Source of the DNA: Clostridia bacterium
GTDB lineage: Bacteria; Bacillota; Clostridia; TANB77; CAG-508
DNA length: 64,000 bases
Direction of reading: 5' to 3'
Assembly: GCA_029258515.1 (NCBI GenBank)
Contig: JARHYK010000014.1
Coordinates: 156,623-220,622, forward strand
Shown: positions 45,377 to 54,876 of the stretch, piece after piece
Position numbering within the stretch: position 1 is the stretch's first letter
Layout of the letters: each line of letters begins with the position of its first letter
The notes under the pieces: generated by a model
Told to the model about the DNA's origin: nothing
Database searches by the model: none
The model's input: only the letters and a program-made list of their open reading frames with translations
Made by a program: the position numbers and the translations under genes

Positions 45377-45696
45377 ATGGTTTTACCTAATAATTTGGAA
45401 ATTTGAGAAAGAATTATAAGTGTTAGAAAAGATTTAAATATGAGTAGAGAAAAATTTTCTGAAATGATTGATGTTTATGATGTTTTCTTAGGTCAGGTTG
45501 AAAGAGGTGAACGTTTTTTAAGTATTAAAACTTTATTTAAGGTTGTTTCTTTTTCTGGTGTTTTTCTGATTTTCTTCTTTTCGGAAATATTGATTCTTCT
45601 TCTAATTTAAATCGTATCCTTCGTATTTTATATAATAGCTCTGATGCCACTATCGATTATATTTATCAGCTTATTATTTGTTTTTCTATTTTTTAA
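45377..45696 (+). pseudogene. Broken XRE-family regulator
   Basis: Starts ATG after AAGGAT with TATAAT upstream at 45341-45346. The product reads LPNNLEI, stop (TGA 45404), ERIISVRKDLNMSREKFSEM and VFLGQVERGERFLSIKTL, an XRE helix-turn-helix. A later one-base loss after SGVF moves it to the frame DFLLFGNIDSSSNLNRI that ends at 45696. The two lesions do not involve CGG. Confidence 0.6.
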
Positions 45697-45723
45697 AAGA
45701 TTTATGATAATGGGGTAAAAAAT

Positions 45724-45761
45724 AAAAATATCAAATAAATCGGTTTTTATTTGATATTTTT
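45724..45761. terminator. Bidirectional terminator between the XRE relic and trxB
   Basis: AAAAATATCAAATAAA / TTTATTTGATATTTTT, 16-bp perfect stem, 6-base loop TCGGTT. Confidence 0.8.
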
Positions 45762-45785
45762 GTCTTTATTTATTATTTTTTATTT

Positions 45786-46688
45786 TTATTTATTTAAATA
45801 AGATATTGCATTTATTGCTGAGATGCTTCCATCTGCTGTGGCTGTTGTTATTTGTCTTATTTTTTTACTTCTACAATCTCCTGCTACATATATTCCTTTT
45901 TGGTTTGTTTCACAGTCGTTGTTTGATTCTATATAACCGTAGCTGTTTAGAGTTATTTCATCTTTTACGAAGTCATTTTGAGCTTCTAGTCCTATTGAGA
46001 TAAACATTCCATCTAGTTTTAGTTCAGTTTCTTTGTTATTTTCATCTTTTATTATTATTCCTGTTAGGTTGTCTTCTCCTTTTAATTCTTTAACTAGTGC
46101 ATTATATGTTATTTCTACATTTTCTTTTGATTTTAGTTTTTCTGATAAAGTTGCTTCTGCTGTTAGGTCACTTAGGTTTTGTATTACATAGACTTTTTTA
46201 CATATATCTGATAGAGCTAATGCGTTTATTACTGCACTATTTCCTCCTCCTATTATAGCTACTTCTTTGTTTTTATAAAAAGCTCCATCACATGCTACAC
46301 AAAATGATATTCCATTTCCTATAAATTCTTCTTCTTTTTCTAATCCTAGTCTTCTATATTTTGCTCCTGTTGCTATGATTATTGTTTTTGCTTGGTGTGT
46401 TCCCATATCTGTTGTTACTGTTTTTATTTCTCCTGGTGTTATTTTTAATACTTCTTCTATTTCTAATTCTCCACCTAAGTTTATAACTTGGTCATAAAGT
46501 TCGTTTGCTAATTTGCTTCCACTTATTCCTTTATATCCTGGGTAGTTTTCAATTAGTGGTGATGATGACATTTGTCCACCTATTGTTTCTTTTTCTAATA
46601 TTAATACTTTTTTATTTGAACGTAAAGCATATATTGCTGCTGTCATTCCTGCTGGTCCAGCTCCTAGTATTATTACATCATATATCAT
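45786..46688 (-). CDS. trxB: Thioredoxin reductase
   Basis: 300 residues. GAGPAGMTAAIYALRS (FAD loop), CVACDGAFY (redox CxxC with one changed neighbour), GGGNSAVINALAL (NADPH loop) and GIYVAGDCR (second FAD motif). It transfers electrons from NADPH to thioredoxin. The fused glutaredoxin-like domain of the adjacent NrdD may be a partner (inference). GGAG precedes the ATG. Confidence 0.94.
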   Translation of the reverse strand: MIYDVIILGAGPAGMTAAIYALRSNKKVLILEKETIGGQMSSSPLIENYPGYKGISGSKLANELYDQVINLGGELEIEEVLKITPGEIKTVTTDMGTHQAKTIIIATGAKYRRLGLEKEEEFIGNGISFCVACDGAFYKNKEVAIIGGGNSAVINALALSDICKKVYVIQNLSDLTAEATLSEKLKSKENVEITYNALVKELKGEDNLTGIIIKDENNKETELKLDGMFISIGLEAQNDFVKDEITLNSYGYIESNNDCETNQKGIYVAGDCRSKKIRQITTATADGSISAINAISYLNK

Positions 46689-46792
46689 TTCTTATTTTCT
46701 CCTTTTTTGTTTGTTTTTTATTTATTATTATTTTATTATTATTTATTATTATTTTTTTCTTTTTATTATTTTATTTTATTTTTTTATTTTTT

Positions 46793-46822
46793 AATCCTTT
46801 TTGGGAAGTCCCAAAAAGGATT
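46793..46822. repeat. GGATT-type hairpin after nrdD
   Basis: AATCCTTTTTGGG-AAGT-CCCAAAAAGGATT, 13-bp perfect stem five bases past the nrdD stop. The minus-strand side that should be U-rich is A-rich, so it is not a standard terminator. Relatives follow the ABC-F gene and lie near 29771-29796. Confidence 0.55.
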
Positions 46823-46827
46823 GTTTG

Positions 46828-49224
46828 TTATCTCATTATGTATTTTTTTATGTTTGATAGGTTTGCTATTTTTTCTACTTTGTTTTCATCATCTACTATT
46901 ACTAGTGTTGGGGCTTGTTTTACTTCGTAATATTTTGTTAAGTCTTTGTTTTCTTCTGCATCTATAAAGTTATATTCTATATTCGCTTTTTCTAATAGTG
47001 TTTTTGCTATTTTACAGTTTGGACATGTTTTTGTTCCAAATAGCATTATTTTGTTTTTGTATTCATTTCTTCTTTCTACTATTTCTTTTTGTTCTTCAAC
47101 TATTGTTTCTTCTTTTTCTTCTACTTTACAATCTGTTTTTGTTTTCATTTTGCTTGTCCCTATATCATATGACTTACGGTCTTTGTATTCTTGTGCTTTT
47201 CCATCATTCCAGTTTTTAACTGGTCTATAGTATCCTGTTATTCTACTATATACTTCTGTTTCTTCTCCACAGATTGGGCATTTTTTAACTTCTCCAGAAA
47301 TATATCCATGGTTTTTACAAATTGAATATATTGGTGATAGTGTGTAATATGGTAATCTATAGTTTTCTGCTATTTTTCTTACTAGGTTTGCTGCTGATTT
47401 CCAGTCTGATAATCTTTCTCCTAAAAATGCATGGAATACTGTTCCTGATGTGTATAATGTTTGCAATTCGTCTTGTACATCTAGGGCTGTAAATATATCA
47501 CTTGTATATCCTACTGGTAAATGTGAGCTGTTTGTGTAATATGGTGTGTTATCTCCTTCTGCTGCTGTTATTATGTCTGGATATCTTTCTTTGTCATGTT
47601 TTGCAAATCTATATGTTGTTGATTCTGCTGGTGTTGCTTCTAGGTTGTATAAGTCTCCATATTCTTCTTGGTAATCACTTAATTTGTTTCTCATAAAGTT
47701 TAATACATCTTTTGCAAATTCTTGTGTTTCTTTATTTGTTAAGTCTTTTCTTAACCATTTAGCATTTAATCCTACTTCGTTCATTCCTATTAATCCTATT
47801 GTTGAGAAGTGGTTATTAAATGTTCCTAAGTAACGTTTTGTGTATGGATATAATCCTTCATCTAATAGTTTTGATATTACTGTTCTTTTTATTTTTAATG
47901 ATCTTGCTGCTATATTCATTAAGTTTTCTAGTCTTTTATAGAAGTCATTTTCATCTTTTGCTAAATATGCAATTCTTGGTAAGTTGATTGTAACTACACC
48001 TACAGAACCTGTTGATTCTCCACTTCCGAAGAATCCTCCAGATTTCTTTCTTAATTCTCTTAAGTCTAAACGTAATCTACAACACATACTTCTTACGTCA
48101 CTTGGTTCCATATCACTGTTGATATAGTTTGAGAAATATGGTGTTCCATATTTTGCTGTCATTTCAAATAATAGTTTGTTGTTTTCTTTTTCTGACCAAT
48201 CAAAGTCTTTTGTTATTGAATATGTTGGTATTGGGTATTGGAATCCTCTACCATTTGCATCTCCTTCTATCATTATTTCGATAAATGCTTTATTTACCAT
48301 ATCCATTTCTTTTTTACAGTCTTTATATTTGAAGTCTACTTCTTTTCCTCCTACTATTGCATTTAATTCTGCTAAATCGTTTGGTACTTCCCAGTCTAAT
48401 GTTATATTTGTAAATGGTGCTTGTGTTCCCCATCTACTTGGTGTATTTACGCCATATACAAATGATTGAATACATTGTTTTACTTGTTTATATGTTAAAT
48501 TATCTATTTTTACAAATGGCGCTAAGTATGTATCAAATGATGAAAATGCTTGTGCTCCTGCCCATTCGTTTTGCATTATTCCTAAGAAATTTACCATTTG
48601 ATTACATAGTGTGCTTAAGTGTCTTGCTGGTGATGATGTTATTTTTCCAGGTACTCCTCCTAATCCTTCTTGAATTAGTTGTTTTAAGCTCCATCCTGCA
48701 CAATATCCTGTAAGCATTGATAAGTCATGTATATGCATTTCTCCTTCTCTATGTGCTTTTTCTATTTCATCATCATATACTTCACTTAACCAGTAGTTTG
48801 CTGTTATTGCTCCTGAATTTCCTAGAATTAATCCTCCTACTGAATATGTTACTGTTGAATTTTCTTTAACTCTCCAGTCTGTTATATTTAAATAACTATC
48901 TACTATTTTTTTGTAATCTATTAGTGTTGAACTTACATTACGCATTTTCTCATGTAATTTACGATATAGGATATATGCTTTTGCTACTTCTGTATATCCT
49001 GCTTTTGATAATACTCTTTCTACACTATCTTGTATTTCTTCTACTTTTATTATTCCTTCTTTTACTTTTGGTTCAAAATCTGCTGTTACTTTTAATGCTA
49101 AAAAATCTAATACATCGTCTGTATATTCTTTTTCTTCTCCTTCAAACGCTTTTCTTATTGCCTCCTTTATTTTTTTTACGTCAAATTTTGCTATTTTTCC
49201 ATCTCTTTTTTTTACTTTGTACAT
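46828..49224 (-). CDS. nrdD: Anaerobic ribonucleoside-triphosphate reductase with fused glutaredoxin-like domain
   Basis: 798 residues from the ATG at 49224, chosen because GGGGGA precedes it. N-terminal ATP-cone (about 1-90), then the class III reductase barrel (GEMHIHDLSMLTGYCAGW, QNEWAGAQAFSSFDTYLAPF). Zinc-site cysteines ICKNHGY and CPICGEE and the glycyl-radical loop RITGYYRP lie near 690-710. The last 80 residues form an extra thioredoxin-fold domain with CPNC (MLFGTKTCPNCKIAKTLLEK), which could deliver electrons. It makes dNTPs under anoxia. The activase gene lies just upstream. Confidence 0.95.
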   Translation of the reverse strand: MYKVKKRDGKIAKFDVKKIKEAIRKAFEGEEKEYTDDVLDFLALKVTADFEPKVKEGIIKVEEIQDSVERVLSKAGYTEVAKAYILYRKLHEKMRNVSSTLIDYKKIVDSYLNITDWRVKENSTVTYSVGGLILGNSGAITANYWLSEVYDDEIEKAHREGEMHIHDLSMLTGYCAGWSLKQLIQEGLGGVPGKITSSPARHLSTLCNQMVNFLGIMQNEWAGAQAFSSFDTYLAPFVKIDNLTYKQVKQCIQSFVYGVNTPSRWGTQAPFTNITLDWEVPNDLAELNAIVGGKEVDFKYKDCKKEMDMVNKAFIEIMIEGDANGRGFQYPIPTYSITKDFDWSEKENNKLLFEMTAKYGTPYFSNYINSDMEPSDVRSMCCRLRLDLRELRKKSGGFFGSGESTGSVGVVTINLPRIAYLAKDENDFYKRLENLMNIAARSLKIKRTVISKLLDEGLYPYTKRYLGTFNNHFSTIGLIGMNEVGLNAKWLRKDLTNKETQEFAKDVLNFMRNKLSDYQEEYGDLYNLEATPAESTTYRFAKHDKERYPDIITAAEGDNTPYYTNSSHLPVGYTSDIFTALDVQDELQTLYTSGTVFHAFLGERLSDWKSAANLVRKIAENYRLPYYTLSPIYSICKNHGYISGEVKKCPICGEETEVYSRITGYYRPVKNWNDGKAQEYKDRKSYDIGTSKMKTKTDCKVEEKEETIVEEQKEIVERRNEYKNKIMLFGTKTCPNCKIAKTLLEKANIEYNFIDAEENKDLTKYYEVKQAPTLVIVDDENKVEKIANLSNIKKYIMR

Positions 49225-49280
49225 TTTAAATTCCCCCATTTTTTATCTTTTTTGTTTTTTTGTTTTTTTATTTTTTTCCT

Positions 49281-49973
49281 TTATTGCCCTCTTATTTTTA
49301 ACTTTGGATATGTTTTTTTTAATTTTTCTTGCCAATTTACTAATTCTTCATCTTCATATCCTTCTATATTTTTTTCTAATACATTTTCACTTTCTACAAA
49401 GTTTTGTAAATAGTATTTTGATTCTTTTCCTATTATTTTACATATGTTTTCTATATCTTCAAATATATGATGTTTTTTAATTATTGTTGTTCTAAATTCA
49501 TAATCAACATTATTTTTCTTTAAAAGATTTATACTTTTTTTGATATTTTCTGTATTTATATCTTTTATCCCTGTTGTTAGTGGATATTTTTCAAATATAT
49601 TTTTTATATCCATTGCTACATAATCTACTAGTTTTTCTTCTATTAATTCTTTTAATTTTAAATAGTTTGTTCCATTTGTATCTAGTTTTACTTTTAAATT
49701 ATATTTTTTAACTTTTTTTATAAATTCTTTTATATCTGGTTGTAATAATGGTTCTCCTCCTGTTATTACTATTCCATCTAAGATGTTTTTTCTTTTTTCT
49801 AAGTATTCAAATATTTCTTCTTCAGTAAATCCTGGTTTCTTTTTGTCAAATTCTAAAATTGTACTATTTTGACAAAATGGACATCTTAAGTTACATCCTC
49901 TAGTAAATATTATGCAAGCAATATTTTCAGGGTAGTCTAATAATGTTAATTTTTCAAATCCATCAATTACCAT
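49281..49973 (-). CDS. nrdG: Anaerobic RNR-activating radical SAM protein
   Basis: 230 residues. FTRGCNLRCPFCQN is the CX3CX2C cluster motif, followed by GGEPLLQPD. It generates the glycyl radical of NrdD using SAM and a reduced [4Fe-4S] cluster. The longer form resembles the clostridial pyruvate-formate-lyase-activase-like NrdG. GGGA lies 9 bases before the ATG. Located between the degenerate NrdD paralogue and nrdD. Confidence 0.9.
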   Translation of the reverse strand: MVIDGFEKLTLLDYPENIACIIFTRGCNLRCPFCQNSTILEFDKKKPGFTEEEIFEYLEKRKNILDGIVITGGEPLLQPDIKEFIKKVKKYNLKVKLDTNGTNYLKLKELIEEKLVDYVAMDIKNIFEKYPLTTGIKDINTENIKKSINLLKKNNVDYEFRTTIIKKHHIFEDIENICKIIGKESKYYLQNFVESENVLEKNIEGYEDEELVNWQEKLKKTYPKLKIRGQ

Positions 49974-49995
49974 TATATTTTCAGTCCCTTCTATA

Positions 49996-51966
49996 TTATA
50001 TATTTATTTTACAAAATATAATTTTTGTTTTTTGCATATTTTTTATTAACTTTTTAAATTCTTCAAATGTTTGATTTTTTTGTATTTTAATTTCTATTAC
50101 TGATGAAATAAGTTCTTGATATTTTCCTAATTGTTCTAATTTTTTTTCATCTTGGATTGTTTCTTTGTTTTTATATATTGTACAAAAATTATCGTATTTT
50201 TCTTTGTTTAATATTTTGTTATTTCCATATATTGCTTTATCTAATGATATGAATTTTTTTTGTATTTTTTCATTATAGTTTTCGCTTATTATAAAATTTA
50301 ATTTTTCTTCGATATTAAATTTATTTATTTTATTATTTATAAATTGTAATATTTCAAAGGCTTGTTTTTCGATGTCTTTTTCATTTAATTGAGCTGAACA
50401 TTCATATATTCCTACTAGACTTATATTTAATACTCCATTTCTTAATGTTTTTCTTATTTTTTGTCCTTCTTCTAATTTATTACTTTCATATATTACATTA
50501 TCCTTGAATAAGTTTTTATATTGTTCTTTGTTTTGACTTCCCTGTAATTCAAATCTTTGGATTAGTTGGTTTTTAACTATTTCTAAAACTTCTTCTAATC
50601 TTTCATAAAATTCTTCTTTACTTTTTTCTTTATATTCTAATCCTAGTCTTGCTAAATTTATTGATGTTGTTGAAAGTAATATTCTTCCTAGAGAATTATT
50701 TTCTTGTTTTATAACATTTTTATATATTTTTTCTCCTGTTGAAAAGATTTCTTGTTCTTCAGTATATTTTTCTTCTTTTTTTTCAAATAGGATATATATA
50801 TTTTTGTGTTTTTTTATTAGAGATAATATAATTCTTAATTCTTCTTCATTTAATTTATTTATTTTGTATATTGTATTTATTTTTTTTAGTTCTTTTAATT
50901 CTAATATAGCCTTGAGATATAGAATTCTTATTAATATTGCTTCTGAATTTTCATAGTTTGTCCCTAAACTTATTGATAGTTTTGAATTATACTCTTCTAA
51001 ATTTTCTTCTAATATGTATAGCATTTTTTTAAAATTATTATATGTTCTTTCTTTTAATTCCACTAAAGTTTCTTCAATTACAAAATCAAATATATTTTCT
51101 AATATTTTATTTTCTATAAAATTACTAAAATATTTTTTATCTATATAAATTGTTTCTAATTTATTTATTCTTTCTTCTATTTCATTAAAATTTATATAAT
51201 TTATTATTCCTTGAAAATTTAAGTATTTTTTTAGATTTACTTTCAAAATATTTTTAAATTCTTTTATTAATATTTTAATAAATATATAATCAAAAGATGG
51301 TATTGTTTGTTCTCCATATTGTTCTTTTTTATATGAACATATTTTTTTTATTAATTTATTTGTGTATTCTTCCATATTTTTTTCTTCTAAACTTGAAAAA
51401 TCTAGGTGTGCTCCTTGTGTTTTTGTTGTTATATATTCATCTATTTGATTTATTTCTATAATTCCTTCTTCTAAAAGCTTAATTGTTTTATTTTCTAACA
51501 CGTACGATTTTACATATTCTTTCGATATTATTTTTCCAAACTTAGCATTTATATCTTTTGAAAAACATTTATCATCATTTTTAGTTAAAATATTAAGTTT
51601 TTCTACTGTTTTTAAGAATTTATGATCTTGTTTTTCTTCACATATTTTGCGTAATTCCGTTCTTTTTTGTCTGTATTTTTTAAAATTTTCATATACTTTT
51701 AGATATTTAGTGTTTTTTAATTCTTCTTCTATCTCGTTTTGTATATATTCAACATTTATTGTCTTTCTGCCTTTATATTTTATTTCTATATTTTCTAAAA
51801 CTTTTTTATAAATTTTGTTTATTTCAAATTCATTTACATCTTCCAAAGCACTGTCAAATGCTTGTTTTATAGCAATTGCTATTTTATTTTTATTAAAATT
51901 AACTCTTTGTCCACTTCTTTTTACTACTATTATATTATTTAACGTACATTTATTTTGGTTATTCAT
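49996..51966 (-). CDS. ATP-cone protein, catalytically degenerate NrdD paralogue
   Basis: 656 residues. An ATP-cone at about 12-100 (VVKRSGQRVNFNKNKIAIAI) is followed by sequence that aligns loosely with class III reductase: GAHLDFSSLEEKN, ILLSTTSINLARLGLEYKEKS (compare VVTINLPRIAYLAKDEN in NrdD) and GVLNISLVGIYECSAQLNEK (compare STIGLIGMNEVGLNAKW). The glycyl-radical loop, zinc cysteines and thioredoxin domain are absent. It may regulate NrdD through nucleotide binding. AGGTGAG precedes the ATG; 22 bases separate it from nrdG. Confidence 0.6.
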   Translation of the reverse strand: MNNQNKCTLNNIIVVKRSGQRVNFNKNKIAIAIKQAFDSALEDVNEFEINKIYKKVLENIEIKYKGRKTINVEYIQNEIEEELKNTKYLKVYENFKKYRQKRTELRKICEEKQDHKFLKTVEKLNILTKNDDKCFSKDINAKFGKIISKEYVKSYVLENKTIKLLEEGIIEINQIDEYITTKTQGAHLDFSSLEEKNMEEYTNKLIKKICSYKKEQYGEQTIPSFDYIFIKILIKEFKNILKVNLKKYLNFQGIINYINFNEIEERINKLETIYIDKKYFSNFIENKILENIFDFVIEETLVELKERTYNNFKKMLYILEENLEEYNSKLSISLGTNYENSEAILIRILYLKAILELKELKKINTIYKINKLNEEELRIILSLIKKHKNIYILFEKKEEKYTEEQEIFSTGEKIYKNVIKQENNSLGRILLSTTSINLARLGLEYKEKSKEEFYERLEEVLEIVKNQLIQRFELQGSQNKEQYKNLFKDNVIYESNKLEEGQKIRKTLRNGVLNISLVGIYECSAQLNEKDIEKQAFEILQFINNKINKFNIEEKLNFIISENYNEKIQKKFISLDKAIYGNNKILNKEKYDNFCTIYKNKETIQDEKKLEQLGKYQELISSVIEIKIQKNQTFEEFKKLIKNMQKTKIIFCKINI

Positions 51967-51988
51967 ATCTCACCTACCTTCTTGCTAA

Positions 51989-52016
51989 AGTATATCACAA
52001 AAACAAAAAAAAACAA
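51989..52016 (-). promoter_or_regulatory. Promoter of the nrd operon
   Basis: TTGTTT (52016-52011), 16-bp spacer, TATACT (51994-51989). No NrdR-box pair was convincing. Confidence 0.5.
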
Positions 52017-52018
52017 TG

Positions 52019-52254
52019 TTTTTTTTTGTTTTTTTTGTTTTTTTTTTTATTTTTTTGTCTATTTTTTTTTGTTTTTTCTTTAAAAAAACATTTTAAAATA
52101 TATAAAAAGTAAACCTGTGTTTTTTTACTAGTATTTTCCCTTTTTTTGTTTGTTTTCTATTTTATTGATTTGTTTATTTTTATCTTTTAAGTTTCTTATT
52201 CTTTATATATTCTTTATATATTCTTTATATTTTTTTGTTATTTAAATAAAAAAT
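52019..52254. other. T-rich intergenic region between nrd operon and gyrA
   Basis: No gene. It opens with about 60 bases that are almost all T on the plus strand (52019-52080) and contains three direct TTCTTTATATA repeats at about 52199-52230. Confidence 0.5.
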
Positions 52255-52293
52255 AATACAGATTTAATTCTTTTTATGAATTAAATCTGTATT
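52255..52293 (-). terminator. Terminator of gyrA
   Basis: AATACAGATTTAATTC / GAATTAAATCTGTATT, 16-bp perfect stem, 7-base loop, nine bases past the stop. Confidence 0.85.
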
Positions 52294-52301
52294 TATTTTT
52301 A

Positions 52302-54752
52302 TTAGTCTTCTTGCATTTCTGGTGTTAATGTTTCTATACTTACAACTTTTCCTCCGTCTGATGTTCTCATTAATGTAACACCTTGTGTTGCTCTTCCTAA
52401 TACGCTTATTTCGTTTACTTTTATTCTTATTATTGTTCCTGTATCTGTGATTAGCATTACATCATCTTCTTCATCTGCAATTCTAACTCCTACTATTTTT
52501 CCTGTTTTTGGTGTTATTTTATATGTTACTACACCTTTTCCACCTCTTAGTTGAACTCTATATTCATCTAATTCTGTTCTTTTTCCAAATCCATTTTCTG
52601 TAATTGCAAGTAATGTTGCTTTTCCTCCTCTTATAACTGATTCCATTCCTATTACTTCGTCATCATCACTTATTCTTATTCCAATTACACCTTGTGCTGT
52701 TCTTCCTATTGGTCTTACATCTTTTTCGTCAAATGTTATACATAGTCCATTTTTTGTTACTAATACTATGTTATCTTCTCCATCTGTTAATCTTACAGCA
52801 ATTAATTCATCATCATCTTTTAATGTTATTCCTTGTAATCCTGTCTTTTTACTTGATTCATATTCTTTTAATGCTGTCTTTTTGATTAATCCATTTTTTG
52901 TTCCCATTAGTAGATATTTTCCATCAGCAAAGTTTTGAATTGGTATTACTGCTGATATTTTTTCTCCTGGATCTAGGCTTAATAAATTTACTATAGCTGT
53001 TCCTTTAGCTGTTCTTCCTGCTTCTGGTACTTCATATCCTCTTAATTTATATAGTTTTCCTTTATTTGAGAAGAATAGGATTGTATCATGTGTTGATGCT
53101 GTAAAGATTTGTTTTACAAAATCTTCTTCTCTTGTTGCTATTCCTGTTATTCCTTTTCCTCCTCTTCGTTGGCTTTTATATGTATCTATTGGCATTCTTT
53201 TAATATATCCAAAGTGTGTTAAAGCTATTACTGTTTGTTCTTCTTTGATTAAGTCTTCTATATTTATTTCTCCTTCTGCTGGTATTATTTTTGTTCTTCT
53301 GTCATCTCCGAATTTTGTTTTTATTTCCAATAGCTCTTCTTTGATTATATTAAATACTAATCTTTCACTTGCTAAGACATTTCTTAAATGTTCTATCAAT
53401 TTCATTAATTCTTCATATTCATTTTCTATTTTTTCTCTTTGCAATCCTGATAATGTTTTTAATCTCATATCAAGAATTGATTGTGCTTGGATATCTGATA
53501 ATCCAAATCTTTCCATTAATCTTTCTTTTGCATCATCATATGATGAACGTATTATTTCTATTACTTCATCTATATTATCTAATGCTATTTTTAATCCCTC
53601 TAATATATGTGCTCTTGCTAGGGCTTTATCTAATTCAAATTGTGTTCTTCTTAATATTACATTTTTTCTATGTCCTATATAGCAGTCTAATATTTGTCTT
53701 AATGTTAGTATTTTTGGTTCTCCATTTACTAATGCTAACATTATTATTCCAAATGTTTCTTGCATTTGTGTATGTTTATATAATTGATTTAAAACTACTT
53801 GTGCATTTGCATCTCTTTTTAGCTCTATTACTACTCTTGTTTTTTCTTTTCTATCTGATTCATCTCTTACTTCTGAAATACCTTCTACTTTTTTGTCTTT
53901 TGATAAGTCTGATATTGTTTTTACTAATTTAGCTTTGTTTACTTGATATGGAAGTGATGTTACTATTATTCTTTGTCTGTTTCCACTCATTTCTTCTATA
54001 TCTGTTTCTGCTCTCATGATGACTTTTCCTCTTCCTGTTGTATATGCTTTTTTTATTCCATCCATTCCTAATATTGTTGCACCTGTTGGGAAGTCTGGAC
54101 CTTTTATTATTTGCATTAAGTCTTCATCTGATACTTCGTCTTCATCTATTATTTTTATTATTCCATCTATTACTTCTTTTAAGTTATGTGGTGGTATATT
54201 TGTTGCCATTCCTACCGCTATACCTGATGATCCATTTATTAAAAGTGCTGGTATTCTTGCTGGTAATACTGTTGGTTCTTGCAATCTTTCATCATAGTTT
54301 GGCATAAAATCCACAGTATTTTTTTCTATATCTGTTAGCATATATTCTGAAATTTTTGCCATTCTTGCTTCAGTATACCTCATTGCTGCTGCTGTATCAC
54401 CATCTACAGAACCAAAGTTTCCATGTCCATCAATTAATTGATATCTCATTGAGAAATCTTGTGCTAATCTTACCATTGCATCATATACAGAGCTATCTCC
54501 ATGTGGATGATATCTTCCTAAAACTGATCCAACTGTATTTGCACATTTACGATATGGTTTGTCTGCTGTTATTCCATCTTCATGCATTGCATATAGGATT
54601 CTTCTATGTACTGGTTTTAAACCATCTCTTACATCTGGAAGTGCACGTGATACTATAACGCTCATTGCATAGTCCATGTATGCTGTTTTCATTTCTTTGT
54701 CTATATCTCTTTCAATTATTTTTCCGTCTCGTCTATTTTGTATTTCTTCCAT
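52302..54752 (-). CDS. gyrA: DNA gyrase subunit A
   Basis: 816 residues from the ATG at 54752, the start best placed after GGGAG. The frame is open to a TTG at 54791, but that codon overlaps the promoter -10. Breakage-reunion domain with catalytic Tyr in AAMRYTEAR, quinolone region HPHGDSSVYDAM with wild-type-like Ser and Asp, and C-terminal beta-pinwheel with the GyrA box QRRGGKG that distinguishes gyrase from topoisomerase IV. Introduces negative supercoils with GyrB. Here gyrA is separated from gyrB by about 5.8 kb of transfer-type genes and repeats. Confidence 0.97.
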   Translation of the reverse strand: MEEIQNRRDGKIIERDIDKEMKTAYMDYAMSVIVSRALPDVRDGLKPVHRRILYAMHEDGITADKPYRKCANTVGSVLGRYHPHGDSSVYDAMVRLAQDFSMRYQLIDGHGNFGSVDGDTAAAMRYTEARMAKISEYMLTDIEKNTVDFMPNYDERLQEPTVLPARIPALLINGSSGIAVGMATNIPPHNLKEVIDGIIKIIDEDEVSDEDLMQIIKGPDFPTGATILGMDGIKKAYTTGRGKVIMRAETDIEEMSGNRQRIIVTSLPYQVNKAKLVKTISDLSKDKKVEGISEVRDESDRKEKTRVVIELKRDANAQVVLNQLYKHTQMQETFGIIMLALVNGEPKILTLRQILDCYIGHRKNVILRRTQFELDKALARAHILEGLKIALDNIDEVIEIIRSSYDDAKERLMERFGLSDIQAQSILDMRLKTLSGLQREKIENEYEELMKLIEHLRNVLASERLVFNIIKEELLEIKTKFGDDRRTKIIPAEGEINIEDLIKEEQTVIALTHFGYIKRMPIDTYKSQRRGGKGITGIATREEDFVKQIFTASTHDTILFFSNKGKLYKLRGYEVPEAGRTAKGTAIVNLLSLDPGEKISAVIPIQNFADGKYLLMGTKNGLIKKTALKEYESSKKTGLQGITLKDDDELIAVRLTDGEDNIVLVTKNGLCITFDEKDVRPIGRTAQGVIGIRISDDDEVIGMESVIRGGKATLLAITENGFGKRTELDEYRVQLRGGKGVVTYKITPKTGKIVGVRIADEEDDVMLITDTGTIIRIKVNEISVLGRATQGVTLMRTSDGGKVVSIETLTPEMQED

Positions 54753-54790
54753 CATTTCTCCCTCTTTCCTATTCTTTTTCATATATTCCA

Positions 54791-54819
54791 ATTATACTAG
54801 AACAACTTTAATTTTGCAA
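54791..54819 (-). promoter_or_regulatory. Promoter of gyrA
   Basis: TTGCAA (54819-54814), 17-bp spacer, TATAAT (54796-54791), about 40 bases before the ATG. Confidence 0.7.
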
Positions 54820-54876
54820 GTAATTTTAGAAAGTTTTAGGGATTTATGCGTTTTAGACTTTTTTTATGTCTTTTTT

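Noticed and set aside
12602..45696. TGA read as glycine or tryptophan
   Set aside because: Several relics (S66 peptidase, XRE) have TGA where relatives have Gly, but intact genes such as NADAR and dnaD end in TGA at sensible places, so TGA is a stop here.
54753..54791. Longer gyrA start at TTG 54791
   Set aside because: It overlaps the TATAAT -10 element, so it would lie upstream of the transcription start.
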